Below, one piece after another: positions 30,610 to 40,000 of a stretch of DNA of 40,000 bases. Location: positions 27,863,092-27,903,091 of the forward strand of contig NC_135554.1 in NCBI RefSeq assembly GCF_964340395.1, read 5' to 3'. This DNA comes from Glandiceps talaboti. Lineage: Eukaryota; Hemichordata; Enteropneusta; Spengelidae. Position numbers and translations under genes: made by a program. The notes below the pieces were generated by a model. The model ran no database searches. It worked only from the letters and a program-made list of their open reading frames with translations, and was not told where the DNA came from. How positions within the stretch are numbered: the stretch's first letter is position 1; each line of letters begins with the position of its first letter.

Positions 30610-30755
30610 AGAGATTTGCTATTCACGATTACATGCTATTGTCAATGTGCGAGCATCGCAAACAAAACTTGTATAATATTGTTTTTATTTGTTCACTATA
30701 TTAATTAACCGCTTCAAAAGATAAGACGCCTTGGACACGACAACAGAGGACATCA

Positions 30756-31421
30756 GGCTGGGGTCAGAATTAATGGCACGGGGGGGGGAGAATTTATTTT
30801 GGTCAAGCAAATTTTCGCAGCCCCCCTCGCGCTCAAAAAATGTCATGCCCCCCCCCCCCCCGAAATGAACCCAACAATTTCGTAGCCCCCTCCTGGTTAC
30901 ACATATTTTAACGTGTAATTATACAGTACACCCCCCCCCCACTTCACTTCAGAGAAGTACATTATGGTACACTAAATTAAACTAACAGTGGAAATCAACT
31001 TCACCATTCATACATAACAATGTTTTGAGAGTTTTCTTTACAAAATGTGGATGTGCGCTTTGCGAAAAAGATCTCACATCGGGCTGTACTTGCAAATACT
31101 TAGCCAGCTAGGTTTTATCTTACAATCTTGATTCTGGGCAGAAACAGCATCCCCCATGATAGCTAGTGGGGAGGGTCACGGAGGGTGTTTCCCCCATTCT
31201 CGGTATGTACTTAAAAAATAAGGACATGTAGGAGGTCATTTAGTGGCATAACATTTCAAACCATACATATTATTGGAAATCATAGAGTATTTGAAAATTG
31301 TCTTCAATACCCTAATATTACTCTCAATACATTATTATACAACTGTACGGCTATATTACCGAGGGATATTTTGGCAGACACACATATTCGCTTGGCTATT
31401 GACTGCTTCATAATAAAATGT
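30756..31421 (+). promoter_or_regulatory. Upstream region of gene B, conserved in an orphan copy
   Basis: About 665 bp directly upstream of the gene B initiator codon has a diverged copy at 12466-13086. Conservation is patchy but collinear and runs through the ATG and the start of intron 1. It probably includes the promoter and 5' UTR. No clear TATA box or initiator could be assigned. Poly-C tracts (near 30781, 30848 and 30932) are present in both copies in part. Confidence 0.4.
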
Positions 31422-31424
31422 ATG
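31422..31424 (+). CDS. Gene B initiator exon: ATG alone, phase 0
   Basis: AAAATGT is followed by ATG and then gtaagtata, a consensus donor. Joining this ATG to the acceptor at 31687 gives M-ATNRLIAAVCLLMSMLIHG, a good signal peptide. The ATG at 31418-31420 would give the wrong phase. The same ATG-gtaagt arrangement is kept in the duplicate at 13087-13089. Direct cDNA evidence is lacking. Confidence 0.6.
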
Positions 31425-33943
31425 GTAAGTATATAAAATTTGCAAAATACAAGGTAAACGACTGCTCCTATTTATGATAAATAACAACCAAGTGCAGTAG
31501 TTTTAATACGTAGCTATGTATGTTGATAAATAATTATTTACATATCATTAGGTAAATAAATCAATCATTATTCCATTATGTATAATCTATGTTTTTTGAT
31601 GAAATATTAGCTAAATCTGATAGTGAAGGATCGTGAAATGATAATGGTTCCCCTGGGTAGTTACCTTTATTTCTATCACATTGCAGGCAACAAACAGACT
31701 CATTGCTGCTGTATGTTTGCTGATGTCTATGTTGATACATGGTAACACAGCAATTCTTCGTGAATTCAAAGGATCGACTTATGATGAACCGTTTGCCAAC
31801 ATTACTTGCGCCAATTGTACTATCCAATGGGATGAGATAGGACATGAATATCTGGATTGTGATGGTCTTGATAGCTGTCCTTCCGACTATGAAGAGAAAG
31901 TGTTCGATACTCATAAAGACTCGGCCGTCTTCTACAATCATACGTGGATTAGCATGAGGAGAAATGTACCAGGTGGTTCATTCTTTATTATCTTTCCAGA
32001 GACAGATTTGGACAGAGACTACGATGTCGTAAGTAAAGAGTAGACTTGTATACTAAGTATAACGAGAATATTAACCTCATATTTGTTCTTACAAACCATT
32101 AACAAGTGTATATTTACCTGTCTGTGCTATCACCTGCTGATTTTGTTTATTGTCTGATTCTTTTTTTGTATAAACTTATAGAACACATTATTCTGTGGGA
32201 TACCATCACCCAAAGTGGCTGCTATTACACAACTGAAATGGAACGTTGTAATCTGTGTTTAACTGAGAAACTATATTAATGCTGGAAAATAATTATTTCC
32301 TCGCATTTAGGTGTACTTATAGACCTTCAGAGTCTCAATTTGTTAAATCTGATGATCGCTGAGGAAGCGTACAGCTCCAAGTAACGACTTATCCTTGTAC
32401 CATGGTTTAAGTTTATAAGCTTATAATGTATATATTATGAACTTCATCGATAATATTATATGTTGAATGGTTTTCTTTTGGCCATGGTTCCTTGAACTTC
32501 ATTGATAATGGTAAATGCATTGTCATGGTTCCATGAACTTCATTTGATAATGGTAAATGCATTGTTATGGTTCCTTGAACTTCATTTGATAATGGTAAAT
32601 GCATTGTCATGGTTCCATGAACTTCATTGATAATGTTTAATGCATTGTCATGGTTCCATGAACTTTATTGATAATGGTATTACTGGTAAATGCATTGCCA
32701 TGGTTCCTTGAACTCCATCAATAATGGCAAATGCATTGGTCATGAATCCTTGAACTGCATCTGTACTGGTAAATGCATTGTCATGGTTCCATGAACTTCA
32801 TTTGATAATGGTAAATGCATTGTCATGGTTCCTTGAACTTCATTGATAATGGTAAATGCATTGTCATGGTTCCATGAACTTTATTGATAATGGTATTACT
32901 GGTAAATGCATTGCCATGGTTCCTTGAACTCCATCAATAATGGCAAATGCATTGGTCATGAATCCTTGAACTGCATCTGTACTGGTAAATGTATTGACCA
33001 TGGTTCCGTGAATTTCAGAGATTATGGAAAATATACTGTTCATGGTTTTACGGTATTTTCTAATTTACCGTACCAAGGCAAAGTAACTACTTCATTGATA
33101 GCTTATCTTGAGTATGTTTGAATTTCATAGGGTGACGGCCCTGGAGCTGATGAGATATTGGGTTGCTTCTTGTGTATGGCTGTTTATGTGGACTACAATG
33201 GGGAGAAGAGTACATACAACTATTGCACGGTAGATAATTCCATTCTTAATAAGTATAGATAATAAACACTTTTTTCTTTCTTCTTCTTCTTCTAATTTTA
33301 GTGTGAGAAAGGTGGGGGGGGGGTGTAAATTAATTTCAGTTTGACAGTAAATGTGCATTGAAGTTTTTGTTATTTGGTATTGACGTGAGTAAAGAGCACC
33401 AATGAAATGATAATTTAAACAAGTATTTCTCCTATAGTTGTGTTTAAACATCTTTTTCACATCACATCCACTTCCATTTGTCGTTATATATTTCTTCTGT
33501 GTGACCAATGTGCAACCAAAGATTTCATAGGAGCAGCTGTGCGAGATTTGACAGCTGTGCGAGATTTTACAGCGTGACTCTAAGTATACTTTGTTGAACA
33601 CCTACTTGCATAGTCAAATATGGGAGACATTCCAAAGTCACTTACACTGATATATTTTTTATGTTTGGTATCATTTACGTTGTAGGATGATGACTGTTCT
33701 AAGTATGCAAAGTATGCCGGACGGTTTTCATGGGACCCAGTAAGAGAGATTTTAAGTACTCAACAAATGATCTGCACCGATTTCACTATTCCGGGAACTG
33801 ATCCTAAGACAACCCATGGACACTGTTTCCTGGATTGGTCGAAAGCTCCTATTGATGTTGCTCCATCCCCAGCCCAAAATGCCGTACCTTCTCATTTCCT
33901 GGTCGTTGCAGCAATCGGCGGCATTTACTCCTGGTTTTGGTAG
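31422..33943 (+). CDS. Gene B: secreted cysteine-rich protein, paralogue of gene A, 4 exons
   Basis: The exons are 31422-31424 (ATG only), 31687-32028, 33131-33229 and 33686-33943. All introns are phase 0 with GT-AG ends (262, 1102 and 456 bp). The predicted protein has 233 residues: signal peptide, four-cysteine module, three-cysteine module, three-cysteine module and hydrophobic C-terminus. It has three N-glycosylation sequons and is predicted to be secreted or membrane-tethered. Apart from one Cys in the signal segment, all its cysteines align with gene A. The family and function are unknown to me. A polyadenylation signal lies at 34099. The one-codon first exon is inferred from the perfect donor after ATG and from reading-phase agreement; the alternative is an internal Met at residue 13 of the second exon. 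Confidence 0.83.
31687..32028 (+). CDS. Gene B exon: signal peptide and first four-cysteine module
   Basis: The acceptor is TCTATCACATTGCAG and the donor is gtaagtaaa at 32029; 114 codons. Residues 1-22 are hydrophobic and end in GNTA. The module then shows C41-x2-C44-x13-C58-x5-C64 with CANCTIQWDEIGHEYLDC, collinear with gene A. Sequons are NIT, NCT and NHT. A shared RE[FY] motif follows the signal region, and DYDV at the end corresponds to DYEV in gene A. Confidence 0.86.
32029..33130 (+). other. Gene B intron between the first and second modules
   Basis: Donor gtaagtaaag; acceptor TTTCATAG at 33123-33130. It occupies the same position and phase as the array-bearing intron of gene A and also holds a minisatellite (32446-33050), but of unrelated sequence. 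Confidence 0.8.
32446..33050. repeat. Minisatellite of about 42 bp, about 13 units
   Basis: The unit includes GGTAAATGCATTGTCATGG and TTCCATGAACTTCATTTGAT. A higher-order block of about 130 bp at about 32643-32770 recurs almost exactly about 216 bp later (32859-32987), so the array grew in part by copying multi-unit blocks. It does not contain exon sequence. Confidence 0.92.
33131..33229 (+). CDS. Gene B exon: second cysteine module
   Basis: 33 codons starting GDGPGADEILGC, with C12-x2-C15-x16-C32, identical in spacing to gene A exon 2. The donor is gtagataat at 33230, a weaker match to consensus than in gene A. Confidence 0.85.
33686..33943 (+). CDS. Gene B terminal exon: third cysteine module and hydrophobic tail
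   Basis: The acceptor is TTACGTTGTAG; 85 codons plus TAG. DDDC, KYAGRFSWDPVREI, MIC, TTHGHCFLDW and PIDVAPSP are conserved with gene A. The final 15 residues (FLVVAAIGGIYSWFW) are uncharged and hydrophobic, preceded by small residues (PAQNAVPS). This fits a GPI-attachment signal better than the tail of gene A does. The hydrophobic tail is too short for a standard transmembrane helix. Confidence 0.86.
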   Translation, partial: DDDCSKYAKYAGRFSWDPVREILSTQQMICTDFTIPGTDPKTTHGHCFLDWSKAPIDVAPSPAQNAVPSHFLVVAAIGGIYSWFW

Positions 33944-34098
33944 ATCATATAGTGATGTCTTGTTTGAACGAGGTTCTTCTGAGATGTTAGATACTTTGAG
34001 AATGTGATCAAATTAACACTAATTATTGTAAGGGTAGGAAATATTTATGTAGTTAGATAAAGACTTGTGTAAGGTGATATATGATTCAGTGTTTTTTA
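33944..34098 (+). other. Gene B 3' UTR
   Basis: AT-rich sequence between the stop codon and the polyadenylation signal, with no open frame of note. Confidence 0.55.
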
Positions 34099-34104
34099 AA
34101 TAAA
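34099..34104 (+). promoter_or_regulatory. Polyadenylation signal AATAAA of gene B
   Basis: Canonical AATAAA 156 bp after the stop codon. Cleavage would be expected about 15-30 nt downstream. Confidence 0.6.
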
Positions 34105-34129
34105 CGTTGATGAAAGCATTATGGTACAT

Positions 34130-34596
34130 CATAGCTTACTATAATAAAATACCATTACACTTAGCATATTTTGCTGCACGGATTATTCAATGTCAAAACC
34201 AAACTCATAACACTTGTTATGTCCATACATGTATAGTTTACGGTATTCATTATGTACTTGTTTCATTTATTTGATCGTATATTTCATTCTAGTTTTAATT
34301 TTGCTTTGGTCAGCGTATTAACAAAAGGATAATGTATGCAATATTCACTACATGACAGCTATAGAAATCTTGATCTGAATATTGCGTATTTGCCTTGAAA
34401 CCCTCCCCCCTCACATATGCCAAGCAAATACTATTAATGTAATGTTGCGTGCTAACGGCAACGCTAGGTAGATATACATAATTATACATGGAAAGGAATG
34501 TGCAATCATGTAGAATAACCTGTAACATTGTTTAGATATTTGTATCGAGTGCAAATTGGTGCAGAATCAGGACAAAGTTTTTTAAAGTTTAATTTA
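34130..34596. other. Intergenic, no feature recognised
   Basis: AT-rich sequence between the gene B polyadenylation site and the 36-bp minisatellite. Confidence 0.45.
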
Positions 34597-37160
34597 TTTG
34601 TTCTACTAGATGTACATGTAGAGGGTAATACGTTTGTTCTACTAGTTGTACATGTAGAGGGTAATATGTTCTACTAGATGTACATGTAGAGGGTAATAAG
34701 TTTGTTCTACTAGATTTACATATAGAGGGTAATACGTTTGTTCTATTAGATGTACATGTAGAGGGTAATAAGTTTGTTCTACTAGATGTACATGTAGAGG
34801 GTAATACGTTTGTTCTACTAGATGTACATGTAGAGGGTAATAAGTTTGTTCTACTAGATTTACATGTAGAGGGTAATAAGTTTGTTCTACTAGATTTACA
34901 TGTAGAGGGTAATAAGTTTGTTCTACTAGATTTACATGTAGAGGGTAATAAGTTTGTTCTACTAGATGTACATGTAGAGGGTAATACGTTTGTTCTACTA
35001 GATGTACATGTAGAGGGTAATAAGTTTGTTCTACTAGATTTACATGTAGAGGGTAATACGTTTGTTCTACTAGATTTACATGTAGAGGGTAATACGTTTG
35101 TTCTACTAGATGTACATGTAGAGGGTATTAAGTTTGTTCTACTAGATGTACATGTAGAGGGTAATACGTTTGTTCTACTAGATGTACATGTAGAGGGTTA
35201 TACGTTTGTTATACTAGATGTACATGTAGAGGGTAATACGTTTGTTCTACTAGATGTACATGTAGAGGGTAATACGTTTGTTCTACTAGATGTACATGTA
35301 GAGGGTAATACGTTTGTTCTACTAGATGTACATGTAGAGGGTAATAAGTTTGTTCTACTAGATGTACATGTAGAGGGTAATACGTTTGTTCTACTAGATG
35401 TACATGTAGAGGGTAATACGTTTGTTCTACTAGATGTACATGTAGAGGGTAATATGTTTGTTCTACTAGATGTACATGTAGAGGGTAATACGTTTGTTCT
35501 ACTAGATGTACATGTAGAGGGTTATACGTTTGTTCTACTAGATGTACATATAGAGGGTAATATGTTTGTTCTACTAGATGTACATGTAGAGGGTAATAAG
35601 TTTGTTCTACTAGATGTACATATAGAGGGTTATACGTTTGTTCTACTAGATGTACATGTAGAGGGTAATACGTTTGTTCTACTAGATGTACATGTAGAGG
35701 GTAATACGTTTGTTCTACTAGATGTACATGTAGAGGGTAATAAGTTCTACTAGATGTACATGTAGAGGGTAATAAGTTTGTTCTACTAGATGTACATGTA
35801 GAGGGTAATAAGTTCTACTAGATGTACATGTAGAGGGTAATAAGTTTGTTCTACTAGATTTACATGTAGAGGGTAATAAGTTTGTTCTACTAGATGTACA
35901 TATAGAGGGTAATAAGTTCTACTAGATGTACATATAGAGGGTTATACGTTTGTTCTACTAGATGTACATGTAGAGGGTAATACGTTTGTTCTACTAGATG
36001 TACATGTAGAGGGTAATACGTTTGTTCTACTAGATGTACATGTAGAGGGTAATACGTTTGTTCTACTAGATGTACATGTAGAGGGTAATACGTTTGTTCT
36101 ACTAGATGTACATGTAGAGGGTAATATGTTTGTTCTACTAGATGTACATGTAGAGGGTAATACGTTTGTTCTACTAGATGTACATGTAGAGGGTTATACG
36201 TTTGTTCTACTAGATGTACATGTAGAGGGTAATATGTTTGTTCTACTAGATGTACATGTAGAGGGTAATAAGTTTGTTCTACTAGATTTACATATAGAGG
36301 GTAATACGTTTGTTCTACTAGATGTACATGTAGAGGGTAATACATTTGTTCTACTAGATGTACATGTAGAGGGTAATACGTTTGTTCTACTAGATGTACA
36401 TGTAGAGGGTAATACGTTTGTTCTACTAGATGTACATGTAGAGGGTAATAAGTTTGTTCTATTAGATGTACATGTAGAGGGTAATAAGTTTGTTCTACTA
36501 GATGTACATGTAGAGGGTTATACGTTTGTTCTACTAGATGTACATGTAGAGGGTAATACGTTTGTTCTACTAGATGTACATGTAGAGGGTAATAAGTTCT
36601 ACTAGATGTACATGTAGAGGGTAATAAGTTTGTTCTACTAGATTTACATGTAGAGGGTAATACGTTTGTTCTATTAGATGTACATGTAGAGGGTAATACG
36701 TTTGTTCTACTAGATGTACATGTAGAGGGTAATAAGTTCTACTAGATGTACATGTAGAGGGTAATAAGTTTGTTCTACTAGATTTACATGTAGAGGGTAA
36801 TAAGTTTGTTCTACTAGATGTACATATAGAGGGTAATAAGTTCTACTAGATGTACATATAGAGGGTTATACGTTTGTTCTACTAGATGTACATGTAGAGG
36901 GTAATACGTTTGTTCTACTAGATGTACATGTAGAGGGTAATACATTTGTTCTACTAGATGTACATGTAGAGGGTAATACGTTTGTTCTACTAGATGTACA
37001 TGTAGAGGGTAATAAGTTTGTTCTATTAGATGTACATGTAGGGGGTAATAAGTTTGTTCTACTAGATGTACATGTAGAGGGTTATACGTTTGTTCTACTA
37101 GATGTACATGTAGAGGGTAATACGTTTGTTCTACTAGATGTACATGTAGAGGGTAATAAG
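34597..37160. repeat. 36-bp minisatellite, about 70 copies
   Basis: The unit is GTTTGTTCTACTAGATGTAC followed by ATGTAGAGGGTAATAC, with variants TAAG, TATG and GTTATAC, and shorter units lacking the GTTTG part. Since 36 is a multiple of three, long frames are open on both strands (12-residue repeats FVLLDVHVEGNT and YYPLHVHLVEQT). The shorter units, the lack of splice or promoter evidence and the equal openness of both strands argue against coding. Confidence 0.95.
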
Positions 37161-38110
37161 TGATACGATGTAAAGTTTGATGTTGTTTATTTTGTAAGCC
37201 AACTTTATCATACTTAACAAACCAATTTGCCATTTGGATTTACTGTTAAAGTACATGACGATGTTGGAGTTATAACTTACTTGCCAGTATCCTTGAGTAA
37301 CAAGGACAAATTACTTGCGTATATCTCATCTTAACGATTCATGTGTACCCCATACAATACAAGTTATTACACTTTGTTGCAGTGTTGTCACCACTAATGT
37401 CTGGCAATACAGTATTGGATTGAATGTGATAACAGATTTCAGATACATGTACACATAATTTCTATTACTGCACCTTTATTATAAAGGTAGAGCGTACCTC
37501 GGAGACACATTTCCTTGAAAATCAAAGTTCTTTGATTCTCTCTAAAGTTTGCCGTGTGAAAACTTGTTCCTGATTGTTTGTTTGTTTGTTTGTTTGTTTG
37601 TTTGTTTGTTTGAAATAATAAAAGAAATTTGGGGTTCACCAACGTGCTATCAAGGAAATCGTCAATCTTTTGTTTTTGTTTTTAGTATTTTGGCGGCCAT
37701 ACTGGATTCTAAAATGACTAAATTTTGCCGTCTTTTTGACTTTTATTTCAAAAATTTGTCTGGTGACTTCAGATGTTTTTATTGTGAATTTACTGGGTCA
37801 TTATATGTTGCAGTTTTGTTGAGGAAAGAAACAGCCAATGTTTAAAGAGATTATTTCCAAGGTACATTCTATGTTAAAGTCAATAGGGTGTTAAATCGTA
37901 GGCACGTTTAATGTCTTTTATACTCTTTATGATGTGCAGAATATTGCAAATAAATAGTTATTTAGATCAATTTGAGGTTGTTTGTTTGTCTTTTATAGAA
38001 ATCGGAATCGGTATGATTCTGTTAAGGTAAGGCCACTTACTCTTGCGGCAAGATGTTGACGCTTTGCTTGTGCGTAATGAGAGTGTCATGTGCGAAGCCA
38101 CCAACTGATT
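37161..38110. other. Intergenic with a (GTTT)n tract
   Basis: A GTTT microsatellite lies at about 37575-37612. A TATTTTGGCGGCCATACTGG stretch near 37686 resembles dispersed invertebrate repeats. The 98-codon frame at 37549-37845 starts in the microsatellite and is not supported. Confidence 0.45.
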
Positions 38111-38532
38111 TGTATGTATGTATGTATGTATGTATGTATGTATGTATGTATGTATGTATGTATGTATGTATGTATGTATGTATGTATGTATGTGTATGTA
38201 TTTGTGTGTGTATGTATGTGTGTATGTGTGTGTATGTATGTATGTATGTATGTATGTATGTATGTATGTATGTATGTATGTATGTATGTATGTGTGTGTA
38301 TGTGTATGTGTGTGGGTATGTATGTGTGTATGCATGTGTGTGCATGTGTATGTATGTATGTATGTATGTATGTATGTATGTATGTATGTATGTATGTATG
38401 TATGTATGTATGTATGTATGTATGTATGTATGTATGTATGTACATGTATGTATGTATGTATGTATGTATGTATGTATGTATGTATGTATGTATGTATGTA
38501 TGTGTAAGTGTGTATGTGTATGTGTGTGTGTG

Positions 38533-38577
<45 letters not shown>

Positions 38578-38637
38578 GTGTATGTATGTATGTATGTATG
38601 TATGTATGTATGTATGTATGTATGTATGTATGTATGT
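38111..38637. repeat. (TGTA)n/(TATG)n compound microsatellite with (TGTC)n and (TC)n
   Basis: TGTA repeats dominate, with TGTG interruptions near 38190-38240 and 38290-38350 and a TGTC then TC block at 38530-38577. All overlapping long frames (MYVC, HTYI repeats) are artefacts. Confidence 0.97.
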
Positions 38638-38987
38638 TGATGAATGAATGGTACGTAGAACGACGCTTATGTGACCTGAGACCACTATGAAAATGCACCA
38701 TATAGACATTTTCCTAGTCATTCTATTTGAATCTGTGAAAGAGGGAGAAAAAAAATCAGCATAAACCTGTACGCCGACATACGTTTTACAAATGGTGATG
38801 ATATGGTGATGACGTGAACATTGCATGCAGAAGAAAGCTGAATCACGTTTCCAACTCTCACTCGTAGCCTTGAATGCTATATTAGTTACCTTGCATGCTA
38901 AAAAAATAAGAACACATCTTCCGATCTTCATCCTTTCAAAAACCAAATAAAGGTTAAACATTCATTTGCACCAGACCAACCTACAGG
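38638..38987. other. Region upstream of a possible gene start
   Basis: No coding sequence. AATAAAGG at about 38946-38953 lies some 35 bp before the ATG at 38988, but its spacing to a start site cannot be judged. Confidence 0.35.
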
Positions 38988-39045
38988 ATGCATCTACTAT
39001 TTGTCTGTCTCATTTGTGTTATTTCAACTATATCAGCAGATGAAG
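38988..39045 (+). CDS. Possible first exon of a further secreted protein (signal peptide)
   Basis: ATG opens MHLLFVCLICVISTISADE, a near-ideal signal peptide with an SA-type cleavage region. It is followed by AAG and the donor gtgggtaaa at 39046 (phase 1); an alternative donor is GTAAAA at 39050. Without splicing the frame stops at once (TAA at 39051), so a short signal-peptide exon is the natural reading. No second exon could be identified before the window ends. It is not similar to the signal segments of genes A and B beyond hydrophobicity. Confidence 0.5.
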
Positions 39046-39778
39046 GTGGGTAAAATGATGTTATCTTTTCTCGTTTGCCTAATATCTAATTTAGTTGACT
39101 TCTTTTAACATCTTGAAGAGTGACATGGAATCATATAAACCTGCAATCTTATTCGATCACTTTCCCACTATATACACTTCCTTTTCAAATCACACTATAA
39201 GCTTATACACCTCTTATAAAACAACTTCGCGTCGAGATCTTCAAACGCTTTTCACACTATGTACCTCTTACAGTATGTGACCGTAATTTTTTACCTGAGA
39301 TACTGTGATGAATTGGGCACTACTTTAGCAACTGCGATTTTTTTAGCATTCAATCTTAACTCAAATAAGATATCACTGAATTCGAAACCCCATGTTAAAA
39401 TTAAAGTAAAAAAATTGTCAAATAATATATACTTTATGTGTCATATGAATAAGACCACTAGGTAGATCCATGGCTAACTGATATTTGTACTCATTTCCAA
39501 GTCTTCCCCATTCTTATTGTCATTTAACGGACACTATTTCAGTTAACAGGACACTTTTGCACACAGAAGTTGTCCACATACAGTTAATCCATGAAATGAA
39601 CTGTCCGCTAACACCTTAAACCAATGAATGAAACTGTTCTCAGCATGTTAATCATGTATAATGTAGATTTGGAAATTGAGAGCACATGTACATGTACAGT
39701 TGAAACAATGGGGAAGAGTCGGGAAGGAGTATAACTTAATATAATAAGTATAGTGGGTTACAGAAGGGAACAGTTTTT
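39046..39778 (+). other. Presumed intron or intergenic sequence
   Basis: Short AT-rich open frames only. No acceptor followed by a convincing phase-1 exon was seen. Confidence 0.35.
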
Positions 39779-39915
39779 GGGTTGATACAGCATACATAGA
39801 GTGTGGAGGGGAAGAAGGGATACAACTCGTTAACTACAGTATACATAGAGCATGGAGGGGAAGAAGGGATGAAACTCGTTAACTATAGTATACGTAGAGC
39901 ATGGCGGGGAAGAAG
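39779..39915. repeat. Tandem repeat of about 54 bp, two to three units
   Basis: Copies contain ATACATAGAG, then GTGGAGGGGAAGAAGGGAT and ACTCGTTAACTA. The third is partial. Confidence 0.9.
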
Positions 39916-40000
39916 GGATGATAGGAGGGCGGGGGAGGATGTCGATACTGACATTGATAATGACAACAGTTAAGATCTAGACATATGGAAAGGAGTTTAA

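Noticed and set aside
31576-31941. 121-codon minus-strand frame
   Set aside because: Antisense shadow of the gene B exon at 31687-32028, which has splice, phase and paralogue support on the plus strand.
34597-37233. Several repeat-protein-like frames on both strands (FVLLDVHVEGNT and YYPLHVHLVEQT)
   Set aside because: A 36-bp satellite opens both strands equally; coding is not needed to explain it.
38037-38961. Long MYVC, HTYI and VCLS repeat frames
   Set aside because: Microsatellite translation artefacts.

Overview
The window is animal nuclear DNA, AT-rich, with GT-AG introns, many long microsatellites and minisatellites, inverted repeats, a tRNA-derived SINE, MITE-like elements and retrotransposon tails. 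The frequent TACATGTA-type words and the repeat load suggest a marine invertebrate (invertebrate deuterostome or lophotrochozoan). The species cannot be fixed from the sequence. No bacterial, organellar or viral genes were seen.

The only convincing protein genes are two plus-strand paralogues of a small secreted cysteine-rich family that I do not recognise. Gene A has exons at 3618-3962, 7993-8091 and 9213-9470. Gene B has exons at 31422-31424, 31687-32028, 33131-33229 and 33686-33943. The introns between the three main exons are phase 0. The second exons are both 99 bp and the third exons both 258 bp including the stop. All ten cysteines outside the signal region align. Each protein starts with a signal-peptide-like segment, has three N-glycosylation sequons and ends in a hydrophobic tail that could be a GPI-attachment signal. 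In gene B the initiator methionine appears to sit alone on a tiny first exon (ATG then gtaagt). A diverged copy of that exon and about 650 bp of upstream DNA lies at 12466-13141 without the rest of a gene. A possible first exon of another secreted protein is at 38988-39045.

The most striking structure is intron 1 of gene A. At 4641-7992 it holds about 44 tandem copies of a roughly 76-bp unit. The unit is the 3' splice site of exon 2 itself: branch-point-like sequence, pyrimidine-rich stretch, AG and the first 21 nt of the exon, followed by an in-frame stop. The true exon 2 follows the last copy. A broken copy of the start of exon 3 also lies in intron 2, split by a MITE.

A second notable structure is at 463-696. 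A perfect 106-bp inverted repeat carries a type I hammerhead ribozyme motif on each strand and lies between (TA)n tracts in a cluster of nested inverted repeats (226-1087).

Layout: 1-1090 nested palindromes and hammerheads; 2311-2604 foldback; 3618-9470 gene A; 9471-12465 no gene seen; 12466-14190 orphan 5' block and minisatellite; 14190-22924 no gene recognised; 22925-27141 SINE, nested MITEs and a LINE-like tail; 27958-28446 simple repeats; 30135-30608 tandem repeats; 30756-34104 gene B; 34597-37160 a 36-bp minisatellite; 38111-38637 a TGTA microsatellite; 38988 onward a possible new gene start.
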